Below are positions 17,158-26,830 of a stretch of DNA of 64,000 nucleotides, one piece after another. Position 1 is the first letter of the stretch. Every line of letters begins with the position of its first letter. This stretch comes from Terasakiella brassicae (GTDB taxonomy: Bacteria; Pseudomonadota; Alphaproteobacteria; Rhodospirillales; Terasakiellaceae), in contig NZ_BMHV01000012.1 of the NCBI RefSeq assembly GCF_014641495.1, positions 1 through 64,000 of the forward strand, given 5' to 3'. The notes beneath the pieces are model-generated. The model ran no database searches and was not told the origin of the DNA. It worked only from the letters and a program-made list of their open reading frames with translations. A program made the position numbers and the translations under genes.

Positions 17158-19461
17158 ATGAACGATCCATTTGATTTCAGCGATGACTATCTGGAACCCG
17201 CGCAACCGGCACCGGTGCAGGGCCCGCCGTCCTATGTCGAAACCTTAAATCCCGAACAACGCATGGCGGTTGAAGAAACCGATGGGCCTGTGCTTGTATT
17301 GGCTGGCGCCGGTACGGGGAAAACCCGCGTGCTGACGACCCGTCTGGCCTATATCATGGACCATGGTTTGGCCTACGCCGGTGAAATTATGGCGGTGACC
17401 TTCACCAACAAGGCGGCGGCGGAGATGAAAGAACGGGTGGCGGCCCTGTTGGGGCGCCCGGTCGAAGGCTGGTGGCTGGGCACGTTTCATGCCTTGGCCG
17501 CACGCATGGTGCGCGCCCATGCCGAAGTTGTCGGGCTGACATCGAATTTCACGATCATTGATACGGACGATCAAATCCGCTTGCTCAAGCAGATTATGGA
17601 AGCGGAGTTCATTGACGAAAAGAAAAACCCGGCGCGCAATTTGATGGGCGTTATTCAGCGTTGGAAAGACCGTGGTCTGACCCCTGAAAAAGTCTCCCCG
17701 GGGGAGGGGGCAGCCTATGCCGATGGGGCCGCCGTTCGCATTTATAAAATATATCAGGAACGCCTGCGTTTGAATAATGCGTGTGATTTTGGTGATTTGC
17801 TTTTGCATGTTTTGACAATTTTTGCCGAACAGCCGCAAATTCTGGAACAATATCAACGCCGTTTCCGTTACGTTTTGGTGGATGAATATCAGGATACCAA
17901 CGTGTCGCAATATCTTTGGTTGCGGTTGTTGGCCAAACAGCATCGCAATATCTGCTGTGTCGGCGATGATGATCAGTCGATCTATTCCTGGCGGGGGGCA
18001 GAGGTTGCCAATATCCTGAAATTTGAGAAAGATTTTCCCGGGGCCAAGGTTATTCGACTGGAACGCAATTATCGTTCGACCGCGCACATTCTGGGGGCGG
18101 CGTCCGGGCTGATTTCTTATAACGAGGATCGTTTGGGCAAGACCTTGCAACCTCAAAGCAAGGATGACGCCATCAAGGTGCGAGTGGAAAGCCTGTGGGA
18201 TGGCGAAAGCGAAGCCCGTTTCGTCGGCGATGAAATTGAAGCCTTGCAAGCCAAGGGTGAAAGCCTGAATGAAATGGCAATTTTGGTGCGTGCCGGTTTT
18301 CAGACCCGTGAATTTGAAGAACGCATGATCACGCTTGGTCTGCCTTATAAGGTTGTCGGTGGTTTGCGTTTTTATGAGCGTGAAGAAATTCGTGATGCCA
18401 TTGCGTATTTGCGGGTGGTCAATCAACCCAATGACAGTTTGGCCTTGGAACGCATTATCAATAAACCCTCGCGTGGTTTTGGACCAAAAACCAAAGGGCT
18501 GCAAACGCTGTTGGAATATGCCCGCAAAAGCCAGATATCGCTTTATAGCGCGGCCATGACATTGGTCGATACCGATGAATTATCGCCAAAGGCGCGGACT
18601 TCGTTGCGTGATTTGCTGGCCCAGTTTGAATTGTGGCGATCATTGAAAGACGGGCTGGATGTGGATGATCTGGTCGGGCAAATTCTGGACGAGTCCGGTT
18701 ATATGGACTGGCGTATTGCTGAAACCAAAAAACAAAAAGATATGAAGGCACAAGGCCGGGTCGATAACCTGAAAGAATTGGTGTCGGGCCTGAAGGAATT
18801 TGAAAGCCTGAATGAATTTCTGGAACATGTTTCCTTGGTGATGGAGGTTCAGGACAGGGCCGACGATGCCAAAGTGACCATTATGACCTTGCATGCCGCC
18901 AAGGGGTTGGAATTTGATAATGTGTTTTTGCCCGGTTGGGAAGAAGGCACCTTCCCCAATCAACGGGCACTTGATGAGTCCGGTAACAGCGCGCTGGAAG
19001 AAGAACGTCGTCTGGGTTATGTCGGGATTACACGGGCACGCAAACGCTCCATTATTTCTTATGCGCTGCGTCGTCGGGTGTTTGGGCAATATAACGATAT
19101 GCTTCCGTCCCGTTTTGTGTCGGAATTGCCTGAACCCCATATTGAAACAGGCGGGGAAACCGGAACCCCCAGTGGTGATTATGGCGGCGGCAATTATGGC
19201 TATTCCAAATTTGGCGACAATCCGCAACGTTTTACCTATCGTGGGAAATCGGAAAACCGCCCGCAAAAGCTGGTGACGATTGATGCCTTTGATGTCACCG
19301 TCTCAGAGGCACCCGATGGCGGATTTCGCAAAGGCGACCATGTGCGACATGGAAAATTCGGTTCAGGGGTTGTGCTGAATGTAGATGGGAATAAATTAGA
19401 TATTGCCTTCGCCAGTGGCGGGCGGAAAAAAGTGATTGATAGCTTTGTGGAGAAAATCTAA
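17158..19461 (+). CDS. uvrD: ATP-dependent DNA helicase UvrD/PcrA
   Basis: A 767-residue superfamily 1A 3'-5' helicase for nucleotide-excision and mismatch repair. Visible motifs: Q motif LNPEQRMAV, Walker A AGAGTGKT, Ia VTFTNKAAAEMKER, II LVDEYQDTN, III VGDDDQSIYSWRGA, IV RLERNYRST, V MTLHAAKGLEFDNVF and VI YVGITRARK. The C-terminal ~60 residues (FRKGDHVRHGKFGSG) form the Tudor-like RNA polymerase-binding domain. A TTG at 17113 is in frame, but the ATG at 17158 matches the family. The stop shares an A with the next ATG (TAATG). Confidence 0.95.
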   Translation: MNDPFDFSDDYLEPAQPAPVQGPPSYVETLNPEQRMAVEETDGPVLVLAGAGTGKTRVLTTRLAYIMDHGLAYAGEIMAVTFTNKAAAEMKERVAALLGRPVEGWWLGTFHALAARMVRAHAEVVGLTSNFTIIDTDDQIRLLKQIMEAEFIDEKKNPARNLMGVIQRWKDRGLTPEKVSPGEGAAYADGAAVRIYKIYQERLRLNNACDFGDLLLHVLTIFAEQPQILEQYQRRFRYVLVDEYQDTNVSQYLWLRLLAKQHRNICCVGDDDQSIYSWRGAEVANILKFEKDFPGAKVIRLERNYRSTAHILGAASGLISYNEDRLGKTLQPQSKDDAIKVRVESLWDGESEARFVGDEIEALQAKGESLNEMAILVRAGFQTREFEERMITLGLPYKVVGGLRFYEREEIRDAIAYLRVVNQPNDSLALERIINKPSRGFGPKTKGLQTLLEYARKSQISLYSAAMTLVDTDELSPKARTSLRDLLAQFELWRSLKDGLDVDDLVGQILDESGYMDWRIAETKKQKDMKAQGRVDNLKELVSGLKEFESLNEFLEHVSLVMEVQDRADDAKVTIMTLHAAKGLEFDNVFLPGWEEGTFPNQRALDESGNSALEEERRLGYVGITRARKRSIISYALRRRVFGQYNDMLPSRFVSELPEPHIETGGETGTPSGDYGGGNYGYSKFGDNPQRFTYRGKSENRPQKLVTIDAFDVTVSEAPDGGFRKGDHVRHGKFGSGVVLNVDGNKLDIAFASGGRKKVIDSFVEKI

Positions 19462-20474
19462 TGCGCCGTTATGGGCTATGTGTGTTGAGTGCACTGGTTT
19501 TTGGGGCATTTTCTCCTGATCACGCCCATGCGGATATGTTGGATGACTGGGACGGCTGGACGTTTAACATGACGTTGGAAAACGATATGTTTGGTTCAGA
19601 TACCGATCGTCATTACACCCACGGCACACGCTTTTCATTGGCACCACCGGAAGGTGAAGTTGCTGATTGGTTGCGCGATGCTGCCGGATATTTCCCTTTC
19701 TTTTCTGATGACGGAACATTGCGTGCCAGTTATGCCCTTGGGCAGAATATGTATTCGCCGGCTGATATTACGCTGACAGATCCTGCCGATATGGATCGAC
19801 CCTATGGCGGTTGGCTTTATGGCAGTTTTGGTCTTGTTTCCGATATGGAAGAACGGGTCGATACGTTTGAACTTACCCTGGGGATGGTCGGTCCGGCATC
19901 ACTGGCGGAACCCACACAAAAATTTGTCCACCGTGTTGTCGGAAGTCCGCAGCCGATGGGGTGGGATCATCAGTTAAAAAATGAACCCGGCCTTGTGGTT
20001 ACCTATGAACGCAAATGGCATCGTTTTATAAATGTGGAAACCGGGCTTTTTGATCTGGAACTGGATACCAGCCCTTATGCGGGTGTTTCCCTCGGCAATA
20101 TCTTTACCCATGCGGAAGCCGGAACCGTTTTTCGATTTGGGCAGGATCTGGAAAAAGACCGGGGTGGCCCGCCGCGTATTCGTCCCAGTTTACCGGGAAG
20201 TGATTATTATACCTCAACGGACGGGTTTGTCTGGTATTTGTTTGCCGGTGGTGGGGGGCGTGCCGTTGCGCGCAATATCTTTTTAGACGGCAATACATTG
20301 GCCGATTCCTATAGTGTAGATAAAAAACCGTTTGTTTTTGATGTTCAAGCCGGTCTTGCCATGCGTTATCACGATGTCCGGGTTGCTTTTACGCAGATTA
20401 TCCGCACAAAAGAATTTAAAAAACAGCAGTCACCGGATCGATACGGTGCAATAACGGTATCATATCAGTTTTAG
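19461..20474 (+). CDS. Outer-membrane lipid A deacylase LpxR family (DUF2219)
   Basis: A 337-residue exported protein with a signal peptide (1-24) followed by a beta-barrel pattern and ending in aromatic F as outer-membrane proteins do (VSYQF). The family blocks FNMTLENDMFGSDTDRHYTHG and GPASLAEPTQKFVH are present; the Asn/Asp and His of these blocks form the active site in LpxR, which removes the 3'-acyloxyacyl chain of lipid A. Translation is coupled to uvrD by a one-base overlap, though the functions appear unrelated. Confidence 0.85.
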   Translation: MRRYGLCVLSALVFGAFSPDHAHADMLDDWDGWTFNMTLENDMFGSDTDRHYTHGTRFSLAPPEGEVADWLRDAAGYFPFFSDDGTLRASYALGQNMYSPADITLTDPADMDRPYGGWLYGSFGLVSDMEERVDTFELTLGMVGPASLAEPTQKFVHRVVGSPQPMGWDHQLKNEPGLVVTYERKWHRFINVETGLFDLELDTSPYAGVSLGNIFTHAEAGTVFRFGQDLEKDRGGPPRIRPSLPGSDYYTSTDGFVWYLFAGGGGRAVARNIFLDGNTLADSYSVDKKPFVFDVQAGLAMRYHDVRVAFTQIIRTKEFKKQQSPDRYGAITVSYQF

Positions 20475-20563
20475 GCTGGCCTTTATCGAAACAAAGATGG
20501 CATTTGTGTCGTTATATGCTATGAGAGGCGGAGATATTCAGCCTTGATTAAGTGGAAATGCAT

Positions 20564-21439
20564 ATGACGAATACCTTGTGGCGTGTTGATCTGGACGTTA
20601 GCCCCGCGCTGGCCGATGCTTACGAATTCGCACTGGAAGCTTTTTGTGGGGCCGTCACCCAGTATCTGGATGATGATGAACTGGCCCAGCGTATTGAAGC
20701 CTATGCAGAAGAAGAACCGGATGAAACAGCCTTGAAAGCAGCTATTGCCGGTGTGGCGGAACGATCCGGGGTATCTGCACCAACCGTAACGATTACGGCT
20801 GTTGAAAATAAAGATTGGCTGGCGGAATATGCGCGCAATTATCCGCCGCTTCAAATCGGGCGTTACTTTATTTATGGCTCACATTTTGACGGCAAATTAC
20901 CTGCGGGCAAAATCGCCTTGAAAGTCGAGGCTGCGACTGCTTTTGGCACAGGGGAACATGCCTCCACGAACGGGTGTTTACAGGCCTTGGATCGATTGTC
21001 ACGGCGTTATAATTTTAAACGCCCGCTGGATATGGGCTGTGGTTCGGCCATTTTGGCAATGGCGATTGCAAAAACGTGGGGGGCATCGGTTGTCGCCAGC
21101 GATATTGATGCGCAATCGGTTGATGTCGCGCGTTATAATGCGGAAGTAAATGGGGTGGGCGGTTCTGTGCTTGCCGTATGTGCCAATGGATATCACTCCC
21201 CGTCTGTGACGCGTAATGGGCCTTATGATCTGATTATGGCCAATATCTTGGCGCGTCCTTTGTCAGCAATGGCAAAAGACCTTGCGAAAAATCTGAAACC
21301 CGGTGGTTTTGCGGTATTGGCAGGGTTTCTGGACCGTGATGCAAACTGGGTATTTGCGGCACACCGCTGTCATGGCCTGCGTCTGGTGGAACGCATTAAA
21401 GTCAACGGTTGGCAAACACTGGTTTTGCGCAAAAGATAA
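20564..21439 (+). CDS. prmA: Ribosomal protein L11 methyltransferase
   Basis: A 291-residue class I methyltransferase. Residues 1-110 are the L11-recognition domain, and 120-290 the catalytic domain with the PrmA block AFGTGEHASTNGCLQAL, motif I LDMGCGSAILAMA and the NILARPL motif. It trimethylates L11 lysines and the N-terminus. In-frame GTG (20552) and ATG (20558) starts exist upstream; ATG 20564 begins the conserved sequence. Confidence 0.92.
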   Translation: MTNTLWRVDLDVSPALADAYEFALEAFCGAVTQYLDDDELAQRIEAYAEEEPDETALKAAIAGVAERSGVSAPTVTITAVENKDWLAEYARNYPPLQIGRYFIYGSHFDGKLPAGKIALKVEAATAFGTGEHASTNGCLQALDRLSRRYNFKRPLDMGCGSAILAMAIAKTWGASVVASDIDAQSVDVARYNAEVNGVGGSVLAVCANGYHSPSVTRNGPYDLIMANILARPLSAMAKDLAKNLKPGGFAVLAGFLDRDANWVFAAHRCHGLRLVERIKVNGWQTLVLRKR

Positions 21440-21830
21440 TTAGGCGCCAAGAAGCTTTCGATTTCTGTTTTCAAACGACCGGCTCGCGCGGGGACCTTAT
21501 CTGCGGTGGCTGAAATATTCTTGATGTCAGAGAGAATCGTTGTCCATGATTGTACGGATTGGGTTTTGAATGCTCCATCATGGGGTAAAACCCGCGCCAT
21601 GCCCGCATGAATGCTATGCCAATTGTGTGCGCTCTCTCTGAGCTCAAGTGCAGAAAGGTTAATCAAGTGCGCACATGTTTTTGTGTGTAGCGTGGTGTAA
21701 AGGGAAAGCTGTTTACAGCGTCAGTTGTATTTTTTCGATGGAAACTTTTGATTTATATGCATAGGATAAGGAGAGGGAAAGCTTCGCTTAGAAAATGCGG
21801 AGATAACGAGAAAGAAATTCAAATACGAAA
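21440..21830. other. Intergenic region with a possible decayed coding remnant
   Basis: No solid gene. On the minus strand an open frame from a TTG at 21666 runs leftward and into the end of prmA. Its segment down to about 21440 has protein-like composition and ends ARAGRLKTEIESFLA, reminiscent of the extreme C-terminus of methyl-accepting chemotaxis proteins (LxxEVDxFLxxIR). It could be a remnant of a chemoreceptor gene or chance. The right part (21670-21830) is AT-rich and probably holds the promoter of the next gene. Confidence 0.25.
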
Positions 21831-23528
21831 ATGGCAGGACATACAAAATACGAGATACGTCTAAGCGATCAGGATCGCTGGTTTGTCGAGAAAGTCTTTC
21901 AAGACCAGAAAATGGCGGAAAGGCTCTATACAGACTATGCCGAAGACGATAATAGCGAATATGACGGCGTTCAACTGGTGCGCGTATGGACGCGTGCCGA
22001 TAAGATGGAAGTCGAAAAGGTCGTTAAGGAACAACGTCTGACCCGACGAAACATTCCGGTACGCTTGGCAAATATTGACGAAGCGGCCCCTTGCGCACAT
22101 CGTGATGATTATCTCGGATTGAATGCCCGTATTACCATGAGCCGGTTGTTGCGCAACTTGTTTGATCGTGAAGGAACGATTGCGTCTGAGCTTTTATATA
22201 ACCATGACAAGGCAAAACGATTTATGGCCGGTGATTTGGTGTCACCGGCAATTGACCGGGTGTCCACATTGCAGGCGCGTGACAGCGGATTGGATTCACG
22301 CAAGCGCCGCGATGACATCTTTGCTGAAATTCAAGCCATTATGGATGATGTGGAGAAAATCTGCAAAACCAAGGCTTATAAATCTTTTGAAAGCAAAGAG
22401 TTAAATAAAGTGGTCGAGACTGCAAACGCGATTGGAAAGCCAATGGCTTTGCCGGTGGTGATGTGTAAGGTTTTGGTGCAATACCGCAGTGTGGAAGCAA
22501 AACTTCAACAGGTGTTGGCTTGGCTGGAAAGCGATCAGGGCGAAGAACTGGAATATGAACTGGATGGCCTGATTGCGGAAATCATGTCGTCGGCAACCTT
22601 GATACAGGATATGCTTGGCCCGCAACGAAATCTCGCCTGCGCCTTGTCAACTTTGCTGGACTGGGTGGAAGGCAAATCTGTCAAGGGAACAGGGGCTTGT
22701 GCGGAAGCTGTGGAGGCCTTCTGTCGTTTGTTCAGTCAAGACAGATTGATGCAAACACGTGATATTCTGTTTGATTTTATCATCCGCCAGTTGGCGGGGA
22801 AACAGCCGTTATCGCGCAATGACACGGCGCTGGAAGAAAAAGAATTTTTACGTCTTTTTTCGCGCCTGACACTGCCTTGCGGCATGACGGGCGGGGCGGA
22901 TATGGCGGAAGCTTTATCCCGGCGATATGGTCGAAGCCTGAAGCAAGGCGGCGAAAGCGGTGAGCGCATGTCGATTAAATGGTTGGTCGAAATGCTCCCG
23001 GATGGGGCACGCTGCTTGCCTTATTTAATTGCGTTACGGGATGCACCGCTTGGAAACGCCCACCCGGATGTCGTCAAGCAAAGTATATCTCAATTATGCA
23101 ATACGGCGCGCACGATTGGCGATTTTTGTGCAGATGACCTTTCTGCCAAAGAAAAGCTGGTTTGCTTAAAAGACCTTCATGTGTTGGTGGAAGAATCGAC
23201 ATTGGACGAAAGCGAACAAAAGGCGGTTTTATCTACTTTGGACCGTCTGGTGGAAAAATACCTGATGGATACCAAACTCATTGATAAGCTGGATAACCCG
23301 CAAGCTGCTTTGCATGATCGTGCGATCCGTATGGTGCAGTTTTGTGGCTCTGGCGTGTTATGGGAACATGGGCATGCGATGGCGTTGGCGCGCAAACGCG
23401 TGGTTGACCACCTGAAGGGAAAGAGTTTTATTGAGAAATTTACGGAAGGCGAAAACGCCCCCGCCCAAAAAGAGATTATGATCCGTGATTTTTACCGGAT
23501 GATGGCAGAGGCCGGTTTTAAAAGTTAA
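21831..23528 (+). CDS. Uncharacterised soluble protein, 565 residues
   Basis: No family recognised. The protein has no signal peptide or membrane segment and is strongly helical and charged throughout. Residues 1-60 hold a compact segment with many acidic and aromatic residues (LSDQDRWFVEKVFQDQKMAE). The middle (150-450) reads like a helical-repeat scaffold. The C-terminus contains an HGHAMALARKRVVDHLKG stretch. Coding quality is good and base composition matches its neighbours. It is a single gene between prmA and the DHH gene. Confidence 0.75.
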   Translation: MAGHTKYEIRLSDQDRWFVEKVFQDQKMAERLYTDYAEDDNSEYDGVQLVRVWTRADKMEVEKVVKEQRLTRRNIPVRLANIDEAAPCAHRDDYLGLNARITMSRLLRNLFDREGTIASELLYNHDKAKRFMAGDLVSPAIDRVSTLQARDSGLDSRKRRDDIFAEIQAIMDDVEKICKTKAYKSFESKELNKVVETANAIGKPMALPVVMCKVLVQYRSVEAKLQQVLAWLESDQGEELEYELDGLIAEIMSSATLIQDMLGPQRNLACALSTLLDWVEGKSVKGTGACAEAVEAFCRLFSQDRLMQTRDILFDFIIRQLAGKQPLSRNDTALEEKEFLRLFSRLTLPCGMTGGADMAEALSRRYGRSLKQGGESGERMSIKWLVEMLPDGARCLPYLIALRDAPLGNAHPDVVKQSISQLCNTARTIGDFCADDLSAKEKLVCLKDLHVLVEESTLDESEQKAVLSTLDRLVEKYLMDTKLIDKLDNPQAALHDRAIRMVQFCGSGVLWEHGHAMALARKRVVDHLKGKSFIEKFTEGENAPAQKEIMIRDFYRMMAEAGFKS

Positions 23529-23653
23529 GCCGAATATAGGCGTAATTGTTGGGTTGCTCATTTATCAGGCGCTTTTTTAGTGTTATGCATTGCGCTCTCG
23601 CGTTCTCTCTGGCAAATTTGGCATTATAGGTTTTAGGGCCAAATTATTCTAAT

Positions 23654-23671
23654 ATTGTGTACAAACACAAT
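23654..23671 (+). promoter_or_regulatory. Inverted repeat before the DHH phosphoesterase gene
   Basis: ATTGTGT-ACAA-ACACAAT is a seven-base perfect inverted repeat about 75-90 bases before the ATG. It has the size of a dimeric regulator site, but no cognate regulator is known. Confidence 0.3.
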
Positions 23672-23742
23672 TTTAGAACTTAAACTATTGGCATCGTGGC
23701 GAGAACTTCGCATAAGAATGAATATGATTAGGAGCCGAAAAC

Positions 23743-24672
23743 ATGACTGATCAAAAGTATCGCCTCGTCACGCGAGCTGACTTTGACGGTGTAGTTTCAG
23801 GTACGTTGCTTCTCGAACTTGGAATGGTTGACGACATTGTATTTGCCGAACCGAAAGAGATTCAGGACGGGCAATTTACAGTTAGTGAAAATGACATTCT
23901 GACCAATCTTCCTTATGTGGAAAAAGCGCACTTAAGCCTTGATCACCATTTTAGTGAAGTGGAACGTGTCGGTGGGCATGATAATTTGGTCATTGATGCC
24001 AACGCACCGTCTGCGGCGCGCGTGGTCTATAACCACTTTGGCGGCGCACAGGCTTTTCCGAAAATCAGTACAGATATGCTGGCGGCTGTCGATAAAGCGG
24101 ATGCGGCACAGTATAATGAAGAAGACATTCTGGCACCGGGCCCGTGGGTCCTGCTGAACTTTATTCTGGATCCGCGTACCGGGCTTGACCGTGTAGGGAA
24201 ATTTGCCGTTTCGCATGAGCAGTTTATGAAAGATATGATGGTTTACTGCCGTCATCATCCGGTTGAAGAAATTTTAAAAATCCCTGACGTTGAAGAACGG
24301 TTGCATCTGTATTCCTTGCACGAAGAAAAATTTGAAAATCAGATCAAGAGGAACACTGTGGTTCACAATAACCTTGTGGTCTTTGATTTGCGCAAGGAAA
24401 CGGAAAGCTACGCGGGCAACCGTTTTACAATTTATGCCCTGTATCCCCAATGCAATATCTCCATTCAAGTCATCCCGGAAATTGAACCCGGCAAATGTTT
24501 GCTGGCCTGCGGGAAGTCCATTCTGGATCGCAGTTCAAAAACCAATGTGGGTAGCCTGATGCTTAAATATGGCGGCGGCGGTCATAAACAGGTGGGAACG
24601 TGCCGGGTTGAAAATGATCAGGTTGATCAGGTCTTGTCTGAATTGGTGGCACAAATTACCGCAGACGGCTGA
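23743..24672 (+). CDS. DHH-family phosphoesterase (exopolyphosphatase/nanoRNase-like)
   Basis: A 309-residue cytoplasmic protein with an N-terminal DHH domain (DFDGVVSG near residue 13 and SLDHHFS near 66 provide metal ligands) and a C-terminal DHHA1 domain containing YGGGGHKQVGTCR near residue 276. The family hydrolyses phosphodiesters or phosphoanhydrides: nanoRNA, pAp, cyclic dinucleotides or polyphosphate. The substrate cannot be chosen from sequence. It is followed by a strong bidirectional terminator. Confidence 0.8.
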   Translation: MTDQKYRLVTRADFDGVVSGTLLLELGMVDDIVFAEPKEIQDGQFTVSENDILTNLPYVEKAHLSLDHHFSEVERVGGHDNLVIDANAPSAARVVYNHFGGAQAFPKISTDMLAAVDKADAAQYNEEDILAPGPWVLLNFILDPRTGLDRVGKFAVSHEQFMKDMMVYCRHHPVEEILKIPDVEERLHLYSLHEEKFENQIKRNTVVHNNLVVFDLRKETESYAGNRFTIYALYPQCNISIQVIPEIEPGKCLLACGKSILDRSSKTNVGSLMLKYGGGGHKQVGTCRVENDQVDQVLSELVAQITADG

Positions 24673-24694
24673 TTACGGACATTTGATGAACAAT

Positions 24695-24734
24695 AAAAAA
24701 CACCCCGCAAGAAAATTTTGCGGGGTGTTTTTTT
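24695..24734. terminator. Bidirectional terminator
   Basis: CACCCCGCAA (24701-24710) pairs with TTGCGGGGTG (24718-24727), flanked by an A run on the left and a T run on the right. It serves the DHH gene on the plus strand and the hemerythrin operon on the minus strand. Confidence 0.92.
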
Positions 24735-24743
24735 GTCAAAAGA

Positions 24744-25220
24744 TTAAGAACCCTTTTTATAAAGCTCAATAAGCGGGGCTTCCTGTTCGGGTGTGAATAA
24801 GGAATTAATGGCGTTGATGAGGCCCATTTCTTCCTTTTGAATGTGGAAGGTTTCGTGACCGATAAAGTCGAAGCTGAGTTCCTGAAAGCTTTGCCAGCTT
24901 TGATCATCAAAACCGGTCTCGATGGCTTTTTGGGCCATTGCCGATAATTCTTGCGCAATCGGGCGGATCATTTGATGTTCCCCAGCCAGCATATTGGCCA
25001 TGAAATCAGCCCCGTTCATGCGCAATACGGGGAACAGGTGTTCTTCTTCAAACGCATAATGTTCCGTAATATCGCTTTGCGCCACATCAATTAAATCGGT
25101 CAGCAGACCTTTGATCTGTTCGATATCGTCCGGTTTGTTTTTGCCGCGCCAACCGTCGAGTTCATCCAGAACGGTCAGGGTGCGTTGGTGTTCTTCATGT
25201 AAGATTTGTGAGAGTCTCAT
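24744..25220 (-). CDS. Hemerythrin-domain (HHE) protein
   Basis: A 158-residue four-helix HHE protein with candidate diiron ligands in LHEEHQR (near 8-11), HYAFEEEHLF (54-62), GEHQMI and GHETFHIQKEE. Such proteins bind O2 or NO or repair iron-sulfur clusters after nitrosative stress (YtfE/RIC type). It is the last gene of a three-gene minus-strand operon after a DUF2249 gene and a polytopic membrane protein gene; its ATG overlaps the preceding stop by four bases. Confidence 0.82.
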   Translation of the reverse strand: MRLSQILHEEHQRTLTVLDELDGWRGKNKPDDIEQIKGLLTDLIDVAQSDITEHYAFEEEHLFPVLRMNGADFMANMLAGEHQMIRPIAQELSAMAQKAIETGFDDQSWQSFQELSFDFIGHETFHIQKEEMGLINAINSLFTPEQEAPLIELYKKGS

Positions 25221-26476
25221 TTTTTCATTTTCTCCAAACTCAGACGTTTGCGTTTTATGGCAATAATTAAAAAAGTTAAAAAAGAAAGCCCTGAAACAAG
25301 GCCGATTAAGCTACCAAATTGTAATAAAAGAGAATTATCCATTATGATGGCCAGCCCGGTGACCCCCACGGCAGCGATATGCAAGGGGCCGATGATGCGA
25401 GTTAGTTTTTCCGCTGCCAGCTTACTCGGCAATTCCGGCATGCCTGTCTGACGGGCGATCTGCATCGACAGCAGGAAGGGAACAATGCGTTGTAAAATAC
25501 CGATAATAAAGGATACCAACCAACCCAGCACAGCGACGAGAATGCTGAGTTCCGTTATGTTGGCTTTATTGTCGGTCCATTGCGCCCCGATCACCAAAAG
25601 CAGGCTGAGCGGCAACATGATCCAACCGAAGCGAATGACGGTCCATTCCGGCCCTAGACGGGTGCGAATGCGCCCCTTTAGGATCGTAAACATTTCATAG
25701 ATATGGATCAGCGCTGATATCAGGGCGACAATCGGTGCAATTTTAAAGAAGCCGCCCACCCACAAGAGTAAAGACGTTAAGGCGATCAGAAGTCCCCATA
25801 TGGCAAGTCGGTCATTGGTTTTGTCACTGACGCTGAGCATGGGGACCATGATCCGGCTGAAACCGAAAACAATGAGCCCCATAAAACCATAGAGGGCGAG
25901 CCCGGCATGAACCAATCGCGGATTTGGCATGTTAAATGAAATTAGCCCGGCCCAGTTCAAAATCATGGCCGCCCCAAGCGCAGCGGCCAGTAACAGACAC
26001 AGGGCACCGACTAGAACATGGTTGCGAACAAGCTTAAGGTTGGCCGATCTTATCAGGAGACGGACGAGCATGAGCGCATAAAGAAGGGCGCTGAGGCACA
26101 GGAGCGCTGCGCCCCAGGAGGCGATAAGAGGGCGGTAATGGGCAAATCCCCCCAATGTAATGCCGATCCCGCTGAGCAAAAGAACAAGAAGCAGGATGAC
26201 GCCGATCGGCCTGTTCATGGCTGCACCACTGGCCACAGGCAGCATTTGCATGGAGGCACCGAAGGCCGTGGTCAGGACAACCCCGATGGTGAAGGTGTGC
26301 AGGGCTGCCAAAACGGGGCCGAAGCCACCTTGGAAACTGGCGATGTTTTCGGCCTGAAGGAACAGAAGTATCCAACCAAGCGGCAAGCAGGCCAGTGATA
26401 CGAAGAAAAAGGAAAGGGGGATCCATTCCGGCAGCAGGCGTTGTTCCGCACCGAAGGGTACGCCAGCGCCTATCAT
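25217..26476 (-). CDS. Polytopic membrane protein, NnrS/CcoN-like
   Basis: A 419-residue protein with about twelve membrane helices. Histidines lie in helices at positions expected for haem ligation (LHTFTIGVVL, LVHAGLALYG, LIHIYEMF, PLHIAAVG). This resembles the NnrS family and distantly the haem-copper oxidase subunit I fold, but I cannot assign it firmly. Overlaps of four bases with both neighbours (DUF2249 upstream, hemerythrin downstream) show a tight operon. With those partners, a role in nitric-oxide or low-oxygen metabolism in the inner membrane is likely. Confidence 0.6.
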   Translation of the reverse strand: MIGAGVPFGAEQRLLPEWIPLSFFFVSLACLPLGWILLFLQAENIASFQGGFGPVLAALHTFTIGVVLTTAFGASMQMLPVASGAAMNRPIGVILLLVLLLSGIGITLGGFAHYRPLIASWGAALLCLSALLYALMLVRLLIRSANLKLVRNHVLVGALCLLLAAALGAAMILNWAGLISFNMPNPRLVHAGLALYGFMGLIVFGFSRIMVPMLSVSDKTNDRLAIWGLLIALTSLLLWVGGFFKIAPIVALISALIHIYEMFTILKGRIRTRLGPEWTVIRFGWIMLPLSLLLVIGAQWTDNKANITELSILVAVLGWLVSFIIGILQRIVPFLLSMQIARQTGMPELPSKLAAEKLTRIIGPLHIAAVGVTGLAIIMDNSLLLQFGSLIGLVSGLSFLTFLIIAIKRKRLSLEKMKK

Positions 26477-26805
26477 GGTTTGTGGCCTTCACGATATATT
26501 CTGAGACGAATGCCTTGATCGTTCTGTTCCACAACGTCCCAAGCCCATGCTTCTTCTTGTAAGTGAGAGAAAAGATGCATCGGCATTTTGGGATAGTATC
26601 CTTCGAAATATTGGTCTGAATTTAATTGATCCAGAATTTTTAATGTGGCGACCAAAGGCGTTGGTGCGGATTGATGTCGCAGATCAATCTGAACGCAATT
26701 TGATGTAATTTTGATCAGGTCTGATAGTTCCGGCAGGTTCCAGTCATTGGGGATTTTGCCGTCGCAAGGACCGTTTTCGTTGTATAGGCTCATCATCAAA
26801 AACAT
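26473..26805 (-). CDS. DUF2249-domain protein
   Basis: A 110-residue protein whose C-terminal two thirds is a DUF2249 domain (IDLRHQSAPTPL, LFSHLQEEAW, RIYREGH). DUF2249 often accompanies hemerythrins and nitrogen-oxide genes. A TTG at 26844 is in frame, but that start lies inside an FNR-type site; the ATGs at 26805, 26796 or 26793 are more likely, and AGG lies just before the first. The stop overlaps the next gene start (ATGA). Confidence 0.7.
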   Translation of the reverse strand: MFLMMSLYNENGPCDGKIPNDWNLPELSDLIKITSNCVQIDLRHQSAPTPLVATLKILDQLNSDQYFEGYYPKMPMHLFSHLQEEAWAWDVVEQNDQGIRLRIYREGHKP

Positions 26806-26830
26806 ATGCCTGACTTGATTTTTATTCTCA

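Noticed and set aside
17245-18504. Minus-strand frame of 419 codons inside uvrD
   Set aside because: Antisense shadow of the helicase motifs, with composition typical of reversed coding sequence.
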